In this document: positions 41,622-46,564 of the stretch, one piece after another | Numbering within the stretch: position 1 is the first letter of the stretch | How the letters are laid out: each line of letters starts with the position of its first letter | NCBI GenBank assembly: GCA_011742915.1 | Contig: JAAQTN010000042.1 | Span: 1 to 46,564, forward strand | Length of the DNA stretch: 46,564 nt | DNA from: Billgrantia desiderata | GTDB taxonomy: Bacteria; Pseudomonadota; Gammaproteobacteria; Pseudomonadales; Halomonadaceae | Direction: 5' to 3' | Program-made: the position numbers and the translations under genes | Notes under the pieces: model-generated | The model's input: the letters and a program-made list of their open reading frames with translations, nothing else | Databases searched by the model: none | Told to the model about the DNA's origin: nothing

Positions 41622-42184
41622 TGCGATTCCTCCCTTGCGACCACCCCATACCGCAACTCGACCATACCGGTACCCATCTGGCGTACCGATTCGAGGCGCA
41701 GGGTTGGGCTCAGCACGCGGCGTGGAAAGAGCGGTTTACCCTTGCCCAGGGTAACGGAACCAATCTGGACGATGAGCTCATCGAGCAGGCCGGCATCGTG
41801 AAACTGCCCCGCCAGATCGCCACCACCGACGATCCAGAGGTTTTTTCCTCCCGCGGCTGCACGCATCTCTTCATGGATAGGCCGCACCTCCCCCTGCACG
41901 AAGCGAACGTCCGCTCCTTCGGGAATCGCCAGGTTACGATGGGTGAACACCCAGGTCGGCTGGGTGTAGGGCCATGGCGAGCCGGTTTCGGCCGCCACGG
42001 TATCGGCATTGCGCAGGATCCACTCGTAGGTGGAAGCCCCCATGGCCAACGCACCCACCTCGGCGATGAACGCCGGATAGCTGGATTCGCTCAGGTCGCC
42101 CAGAGTGAACAACCACTCCAGGGAATCCTCTTCCGTGGCAATGAAGCCATCGAGACTGGCTGCGGTGTAGTACTGGGTTTTCAT
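41618..42184 (-). CDS. dihydrofolate reductase-like protein (RibD C-terminal domain)
   Basis: 188 residues starting MKTQYYTAASLDGFIATEED, with GALAMGASTYEWILRNA and WIVGGGDLAGQFHDAGLLDE, the NADPH-binding GGG region. It belongs to the RibD_C/DHFR family of uncertain substrate. Four-base overlaps with both neighbours (ATGA at 41618-41621 and 42181-42184) make it the middle gene of a coupled operon with a GNAT and an SDR. It differs clearly from the member at 29013. Confidence 0.88.
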   Translation of the reverse strand: MKTQYYTAASLDGFIATEEDSLEWLFTLGDLSESSYPAFIAEVGALAMGASTYEWILRNADTVAAETGSPWPYTQPTWVFTHRNLAIPEGADVRFVQGEVRPIHEEMRAAAGGKNLWIVGGGDLAGQFHDAGLLDELIVQIGSVTLGKGKPLFPRRVLSPTLRLESVRQMGTGMVELRYGVVAREESH

Positions 42185-42699
42185 GATTGCCCATCCGCAA
42201 GAAAAGCTTCATGGAAGGTAACGCTACCCTGCGGAACATGATCGCCGAAGGGCAAGGCGAAGAAATACTCCGGTGGCACTCCCTCGTAGACGAGCCCAGG
42301 CACATTACGGAACCCGAACTTGACGTAATACTCAGGGTGGCCGACGAGACAGCAGCCTTGGGCGCCTATGGCTTGCAGCCGAGCCAAGCCCTCTTCGATC
42401 AGCGCCTTGCCGATACCCTGCCGCTGGTATTCCGGCAGTACGGAAACCGGCCCCAAGCCATACCAGCCCGTGGTGTCGTCCGAGACGCTTACCGGCGAGA
42501 AAGCGATATGGCCCACCACTCGTCCTTCCCTCTTCGCCACCAGCGATACTGCCAAGGCGCCAGCGGCGCGTAATTCGGCGACGATGAACTGCTCGGTATA
42601 GCTGCTGTGTTCCATTTCTCGAAAAGCCGCGACAGTTAGGTCGTGTATGGCATCGATATCGGCAGCTGTTTCTTCACGTATGGCGATGTTTGCTTCCAT
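42181..42699 (-). CDS. GNAT-family N-acetyltransferase
   Basis: 172 residues. The acetyl-CoA motif is GPVSVLPEYQRQGIGKALIE near residues 82-101, followed by GAQGCCLVGHPEYYVKFGF. It resembles the YhbS-like group of GNAT enzymes. It is the first gene of the coupled GNAT/RibD-like/SDR unit. The acceptor is unknown. Confidence 0.9.
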   Translation of the reverse strand: MEANIAIREETAADIDAIHDLTVAAFREMEHSSYTEQFIVAELRAAGALAVSLVAKREGRVVGHIAFSPVSVSDDTTGWYGLGPVSVLPEYQRQGIGKALIEEGLARLQAIGAQGCCLVGHPEYYVKFGFRNVPGLVYEGVPPEYFFALPFGDHVPQGSVTFHEAFLADGQS

Positions 42700-42729
42700 T
42701 TAGGTTTCCCATGGCGGCCGATGGCCAAT

Positions 42730-43113
42730 TTAGCTACGGTCGACGATTCTGACGATCCGCTCCCCGCCGAACGTGAACTCGGTAGTGCCATTCAGTTCGA
42801 GCAGGCTTCCCGCCTTCGGCCCGCCGGGAATGTCCTGCGCCAGGCGGCCGCGGTAATCGATCTCTGCCGTGGCGCCGTCCTGACTGAACACCAGCGAGGT
42901 CACACGCTGAAAGCGCTCGGTGAAGAGCCCCTTGGCCCGCTGTGCGAGCAAGCGGAACTCCTCGATACCGCTCGCCGAGGCCGTCAGCTCCTCGCCCGAG
43001 TAATTCTCGAACTCGACGTCCGGTGCCAGGACGGCCAGCATTCCTTCGATGTCGAAGTCGTTGTAGGCAGCGATGTACTGCTCGATCAGCTCGCGTTGCT
43101 TCGATTCGTCCAT
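42730..43113 (-). CDS. SnoaL/NTF2-like protein
   Basis: 127 residues of the SnoaL_2/NTF2-like fold: MDESKQRELIEQYIAAYNDF, IEGMLAVLAPDVEFENYSG, and a final sheet with FGGERIVRIVDRS. GGAG precedes the ATG at 43113. Such cone-shaped proteins act as isomerases, cyclases or small-molecule binders. No specific active-site signature is visible, so the role is unknown. It is 30 bases upstream of the GNAT operon on the same strand and may be co-transcribed with it. Confidence 0.85.
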   Translation of the reverse strand: MDESKQRELIEQYIAAYNDFDIEGMLAVLAPDVEFENYSGEELTASASGIEEFRLLAQRAKGLFTERFQRVTSLVFSQDGATAEIDYRGRLAQDIPGGPKAGSLLELNGTTEFTFGGERIVRIVDRS

Positions 43114-43154
43114 GAAAGCTCTCCTGTCAGGTCCTGGCGGGGAAAATTCTCAGT

Positions 43155-43730
43155 TCAGGTACTGATTGCGTTAGTCAAGATTAGGATAAACACGACCGGA
43201 TAGCCCACGATGGCAGGGGTCATGGTCAGCACCATGCCCAGCGCACGCCCTTCCACGCCTTGCCGGTAGCCACGCAGAAACAGCACGCGGCCGACAATGA
43301 AGAACGCCACGCTGACAGGAATGAGCGAGAGCCACGCCCCTGCCACCAGGCTGGCGTAGGCAACATAGAATCCGACCGCCAATACCGCTTGCTCCAGGGT
43401 GTTCTGCAAAAACGCCACATAGATGGCGAGCCTCTCGCTCGGCGGCCCGGCAGCCGAGCCGCCGATATCCTCAGGCGAAAACCGGCGGGTGGTAGAGACC
43501 AGACCGACGCCCACCAGCACACAGAACAGCACCACGGCGCCGGCACGCACGGCAAAGGCCAGGCGCTCCCCGAGCTCGACGGGAAAAACGATGAGCGCAG
43601 GCAAGAGCAGGTAGGCCACTCCCACCGCCATGCCGAAAAGCACGAAGCCGAGCGTTCCCGCAGAGCGGATCTTGCGCTCGGCACGCTGCATGTCGATCTG
43701 GTTGGGTGGTGTCTTGTAACCTTCAGACAT
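43155..43730 (-). CDS. MAPEG-family membrane protein
   Basis: 191 residues with about five hydrophobic segments (LGFVLFGMAVGVAYLLLPAL, VRAGAVVLFCVLVGVGLV, VFILILTNAI). The family signature is YVAFLQNTLEQAVLAVGFYV, containing the conserved asparagine and glutamate of MAPEG proteins. Members in animals act on eicosanoids with glutathione, and bacterial functions are mostly unknown. It begins with a 20-residue hydrophilic stretch (MSEGYKTPPNQIDMQRAERK). It is 41 bases upstream of the SnoaL-like gene on the same strand. Confidence 0.82.
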   Translation of the reverse strand: MSEGYKTPPNQIDMQRAERKIRSAGTLGFVLFGMAVGVAYLLLPALIVFPVELGERLAFAVRAGAVVLFCVLVGVGLVSTTRRFSPEDIGGSAAGPPSERLAIYVAFLQNTLEQAVLAVGFYVAYASLVAGAWLSLIPVSVAFFIVGRVLFLRGYRQGVEGRALGMVLTMTPAIVGYPVVFILILTNAIST

Positions 43731-43869
43731 GACAATTACACCTCGCGTACATTATTTATCACGACTGCATATTAAGATACATAAAGACCGAATTCATTTT
43801 CTTCTGCACCAGTATTTATTAGCCCAGCTAGCGCCCTTCGTCAGAAATTTCCCATTGCTACTGTAAGAC

Positions 43870-43892
43870 ATTCGCCATTTTCATTGGCGAAT
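43870..43892. repeat. stem-loop in the intergenic region
   Basis: ATTCGCCA and TGGCGAAT are perfect 8-bp arms around TTTTCAT. No T run follows, so it is not a clear terminator. It lies in the 251-bp region between the divergent MAPEG and lipoprotein genes, which is otherwise AT-rich and may hold both promoters. Confidence 0.5.
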
Positions 43893-43902
43893 AAACGCGT
43901 AA

Positions 43903-43916
43903 GCTAATTAATTAGC
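43903..43916. promoter_or_regulatory. 14-bp perfect palindrome before the lipoprotein gene
   Basis: GCTAATTAATTAGC is a perfect palindrome 65 bases before the lipoprotein start. The position suits an operator or promoter element for the divergent pair. No regulator gene adjoins it. Confidence 0.35.
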
Positions 43917-43981
43917 CTACCAAGGTTAATCATTGACTCGCCTTTCTCTTCGAAGACCTATGGGATCGCTGAATCGACGCC

Positions 43982-44620
43982 ATGAATACCCACGCCACAC
44001 CCTATTTTCACCGCGCCAGATGCGCGCCAACCTCCTTGCAAAGTAGCCTTCTGCGTCTTGGCTTGCTTCTTGCACTTAGCATCTCCGTGTCTGCCTGTAA
44101 GTCGGAGACTCGCAGCCATGAGTTCTCGCTCCAGGCTGTCGGTGGCCCAGCCGGCTGGCCGGTGTGGGTGGAAACTCTCACGTTCAATGACACCTGGAGC
44201 GGACCTAACGGCGATTTGCTGGAGGGCTTTGATCAACAACCGCCTTACAGCGGCACCTACAGCTTCGGCGCCCCGCTCCCTGCGCCGCAGACGATGCAGG
44301 CGCGCTGGTTCTCCTACCGCACCCAGACATTCTACGAAATCGATCTGGCGTTGCCCGATATGCTCGAGTCGTTGCCACAGTGGTATCGTGATTACCCCCT
44401 CTCCAGATTTCACCATGCCTTAACCGTCGGGCTTTCCGGCCATGGCGAGGTCCAGGTAGGTTGGCATGCCTGGTGCCGTAACTGCGCCGATAGAAGTGAA
44501 GACTTTTACGCTCCTATCGTATCAACGGCACGGGGTGAAGAAGCGGAGGGGGCAACGGAGCGATATCGTACTCGCACCCAGGCCTTCATCGATCAGGGGA
44601 TCTTCCCTTCGCCATGGTGA
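43982..44620 (+). CDS. DUF2931-type lipoprotein
   Basis: 212 residues. The N-terminus has a hydrophobic segment (LLRLGLLLALSISVSAC) ending in a lipobox with Cys39, so it is probably an outer- or inner-membrane lipoprotein; the first 20 residues are unusually long and a later start is possible. The body has the DUF2931 pattern: WPVWVETLTFNDTWSGPNGD, ARWFSYRTQTFYEIDLALPD and VQVGWHAWCRNCADRSEDF. The function is unknown. Some DUF2931 proteins lie near secretion-system genes, but none are present here. Confidence 0.82.
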   Translation: MNTHATPYFHRARCAPTSLQSSLLRLGLLLALSISVSACKSETRSHEFSLQAVGGPAGWPVWVETLTFNDTWSGPNGDLLEGFDQQPPYSGTYSFGAPLPAPQTMQARWFSYRTQTFYEIDLALPDMLESLPQWYRDYPLSRFHHALTVGLSGHGEVQVGWHAWCRNCADRSEDFYAPIVSTARGEEAEGATERYRTRTQAFIDQGIFPSPW

Positions 44621-44641
44621 AGACAGCCCCCGTTCGCTTGA

Positions 44642-45745
44642 TTACCAGACATACTCGAGCTGTGCGGCCACCGTGGCAGCCGTGCGAACACCATAGCGCT
44701 GCTGGATGTCCTCCAGGGCCTGTTCGAGCGCGGCGGCCGGCGGCTCAGTGAGCGGCTCAAGCAACTCGGCATCAGCATGGCCGGGAACCGCCTCGACCAG
44801 CAAACCTCGCTTGGTGCGTATGAGCGTCGCGCTTTCATGGGTCGCGGCGAAAGAGGCACGAAGGGTGCGCGACCAGGCGTCGGCGGTTAGCGCCAGAGCG
44901 ATTTCGTCGACGCCGTCCTCGACCGGAAGCTCCAGACGCTCACGATTCCAGAACGCCGCCCAGTTATACGCCATGTTCAGGAGCAGCCCCGCGCTCAAAC
45001 CGAAAGCGGACGAATCATGGCTCGCACCCGTATCGGTCACGCCCAGCGTCAGGGCGAGACGCTCGGCCTCGGGCGTTCCCGCCACCGCTTCGACCAGTGC
45101 CAGAGAAACGGGCAAGGAAGCCGACACACCTGTGGTGGTGACCCTCTGGCCATCGATCACATAGCGACGATCGCGTACCCAGGTCGTATTCCGATAGCGG
45201 CGGTCGAGCTTGCCCAGTGAAAACCAGTGTCCGGTCGCCACCTTGTCCTGCAAGAGGCCGGCGTGGGCCAGCGTCAGCACCCCGTCACAGATGCCCACGA
45301 CAAGAGCCCCTGACTGCGCCTGCTGCTGCAGCCATCGGACCGCCTTAGGGTCATCGTGATGATGCAGCGCCGGCACGATGACGATATCGGCCCCTTCGGG
45401 CCGCTGGGCGTCGAATTCTGCCATCGTTTGATCTGCCCAGACCTTGAGAGCTGGATGGAGCTCTACGGCACCCGGCCGGGTAGAAACCGTGACCACCTCC
45501 ATGTGGCCCGACGCCTCGAGCACACCGAAGGGAACCATGAAGTCCGTCGTCTCGGTGCCTTCGTTGGCCGCCATGACCGCCACGACATGCCGCTCGCGCC
45601 CACCCTTGGGCGGAGCCAGCTCGAGCGCTTCATGGTGTGGCGAAGTGAGTGGCGAGGCACGTTCTGCACTACACCCTCCTGCGAAGACTGTCGCCAGCGC
45701 CAGCAAGGCAGTGCCCACCGACCGTGAAGCGGCTGAATAACGCAT
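44642..45745 (-). CDS. lipoprotein with DJ-1/PfpI (GlxA-like) domain
   Basis: 367 residues starting MRYSAASRSVGTALLALATV and followed by FAGGC, a lipobox with Cys25, so it is exported and lipid-anchored. Residues about 50-235 form a DJ-1/PfpI domain (HVVAVMAANEGTETTDFMVP, GALVVGICDGVLTLAHAGLL), where ICDG holds the nucleophile-elbow cysteine. The C-terminal part (GVTDTGASHDSSAFGLSAGL) is unassigned. It is divergent from a GlxA-type regulator that has the same kind of domain, which suggests a common ligand or a regulatory link. The enzymatic activity is unknown. Confidence 0.82.
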   Translation of the reverse strand: MRYSAASRSVGTALLALATVFAGGCSAERASPLTSPHHEALELAPPKGGRERHVVAVMAANEGTETTDFMVPFGVLEASGHMEVVTVSTRPGAVELHPALKVWADQTMAEFDAQRPEGADIVIVPALHHHDDPKAVRWLQQQAQSGALVVGICDGVLTLAHAGLLQDKVATGHWFSLGKLDRRYRNTTWVRDRRYVIDGQRVTTTGVSASLPVSLALVEAVAGTPEAERLALTLGVTDTGASHDSSAFGLSAGLLLNMAYNWAAFWNRERLELPVEDGVDEIALALTADAWSRTLRASFAATHESATLIRTKRGLLVEAVPGHADAELLEPLTEPPAAALEQALEDIQQRYGVRTAATVAAQLEYVW

Positions 45746-45803
45746 GTTCGTGTCTCCAGTGAAGAACTACGCTCATGCTCCGTCATGCCTGCAGCTGGCG
45801 TAA

Positions 45804-46489
45804 ATGACAAAGATATCGCAAAATCCGCCAATGCAGACTCCATCTCCGACGCTTCGCACTATCGTCATTCTGGGCTTCGATGGCATTCAGGCCCTCGATC
45901 TCGTTGGTCCCATGGAAGTCTTTACCAAGGCCAATACCTATTGCCCTGCCGGATCGCCCGCCTATCGCGTGCTGCTGGCATCGCAGCGAGGCGGAAATAT
46001 CGTTTCGAATGCGGGCTTGTGCATCGCCGCAACCGAGCCCTTGGCGGCACTGCCGAGCTCTGTGGATACGCTGATCGTTGCCGGCGGCGACGAGGCGGGA
46101 CTGCGCAAGGTTGCGGAAGAGGGTGAACTACTCGGCTGGTTGCAGCAGCAGGCCGGTTCGTTCCGCCGGCTGGCCAGTGTCTGTACCGGCGCTTTCGTCC
46201 TTGCAGCGGCCGGGTTGCTGAAGGGCCGCCGGGCGGCAACCCATTGGTCGGCGTGCGATACGCTGCAAGCGATGTGGCCGGATATCGAGGTGGACCGCGA
46301 CGCCATCTACACAGCCGAACCGCCCTTTTACACCTCTGCCGGTGTGACCACGGGGCTGGACCTCTGCCTGGCCCTGGTCGAGGACGACTGCGGCGCCCAG
46401 GTGGCGCTGAACGTGGCGCGGGATCTCGTACTGTTCATGCGCCGCCCGGGCACGCAGGCCCAGTTCAGCATGGCACTGCGAGCGCAGGG
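45804..46489 (+). pseudogene. GlxA-type AraC-family regulator truncated by an IS
   Basis: The open frame reads through a DJ-1/PfpI-like sensor domain (TIVILGFDGIQALDLVGPME, LASVCTGAFVLAAAGLLKGR, ATHWSACDTLQAMWPDI and VTTGLDLCLALVEDDCGAQV) to FMRRPGTQAQFSMALRAQG. It then runs into the terminal repeats of an IS, and the last residues are IS sequence. The C-terminal AraC helix-turn-helix that should follow is missing from the window, so the regulator is probably inactive. The start could be ATG 45804 or 45831. It is divergent from the DJ-1/PfpI lipoprotein. Confidence 0.82.
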
Positions 46490-46564
46490 TGTCAGGCGAC
46501 ACGTAAAACTGACCCCCAGGCGACACGGAAAACTGACCCCTCCGTGAGCTCACCTGGAGGGTCC
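46490..46564. mobile_element. end of an IS21-like insertion element (continues beyond the window)
   Basis: TGTCAGGCGACACGTAAAAC begins the element. The 23-bp repeat AGGCGACACGKAAAACTGAC plus CCC occurs twice in tandem (46494-46516 and 46518-46540), a pattern of multiple terminal repeats typical of IS21-family ends. The transposase genes would lie to the right of the window. Confidence 0.65.

Noticed and set aside
1..46564. CRISPR arrays, rRNA or tRNA genes
   Set aside because: No regularly spaced repeats, cas genes, conserved rRNA segments or recognisable tRNA cloverleaf ending in CCA were found by reading both strands.

Overview
The window looks like the chromosome of a moderately GC-rich gammaproteobacterium, most likely a halophile of the Halomonadaceae. 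This rests on the gene repertoire: a DctP/DctQ/DctM TRAP operon with an RpiR regulator, an OsmC-YcaO fusion, BenE, KatG and DUF1294. No rRNA or tRNA gene was seen, so the genus is an inference. Composition splits the window in two. Positions 1 to about 18.3 kb are a mosaic of lower-GC accessory modules, and 18.3 kb to the end is mostly high-GC backbone.

Accessory half. A compact cluster at 988-7958 consists of a divergent MmyB-type XRE regulator followed by a tightly coupled run: 5-aminolevulinate synthase, GNAT acyltransferase, Gfo/Idh/MocA oxidoreductase, class II (AsnB-type) amidotransferase, then an MFS exporter. It has no NRPS or PKS gene and reads like a small-molecule pathway that makes, reduces, acylates, amidates and exports a product derived from aminolevulinate. 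It is the strongest candidate here for an undescribed system. Next come an IS481-type transposase remnant, a tiny basic ORF with a good terminator, a broken GNAT and a coupled pair of unknown genes, one with a PD-(D/E)XK-like signature. Three decayed copies of the 5' end of one XRE-HTH/cyclase-like gene (about 77-150, 8561-9055, 11224-11431), all in the same orientation, separate these modules.

From about 18.1 kb down to 11.5 kb on the minus strand lies what looks like an integron-type gene-cassette array without an integrase. Single genes or pairs are separated by attC-like sites: AAA/OLD-like ATPase, Mrr-like nuclease, small membrane proteins, a 73-aa protein, and a winged-helix plus TIR/deoxyribosyltransferase-like effector. 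Three likely defence genes are broken: the ATPase by an in-frame stop, the nuclease by a 3' frameshift, and the effector by an IS256-family element with a perfect 8-bp target duplication.

Backbone half. This holds a CSD-DUF1294 protein, katG, two DUF1801 proteins, higBA and yoeB/yefM toxin-antitoxin pairs, TetR divergent from a FabF-type ketosynthase, a Spy/CpxP-like protein divergent from a Crp/Fnr regulator, a second Crp/Fnr gene, a PAS-GGDEF diguanylate cyclase, a NYN-domain protein and two RibD-like reductases. It also holds the RpiR-TRAP-racemase module with matching operators, OsmC-YcaO, an XRE-cupin regulator divergent from BenE over two palindromic operators, a GNAT/RibD-like/SDR operon, SnoaL-like and MAPEG proteins and two lipoproteins. 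At the right edge a GlxA-type AraC regulator is cut by the end of an IS21-like element. A partial ycaO copy near 39.8-40.0 kb shows that the BenE segment was inserted or duplicated between two ycaO sequences.
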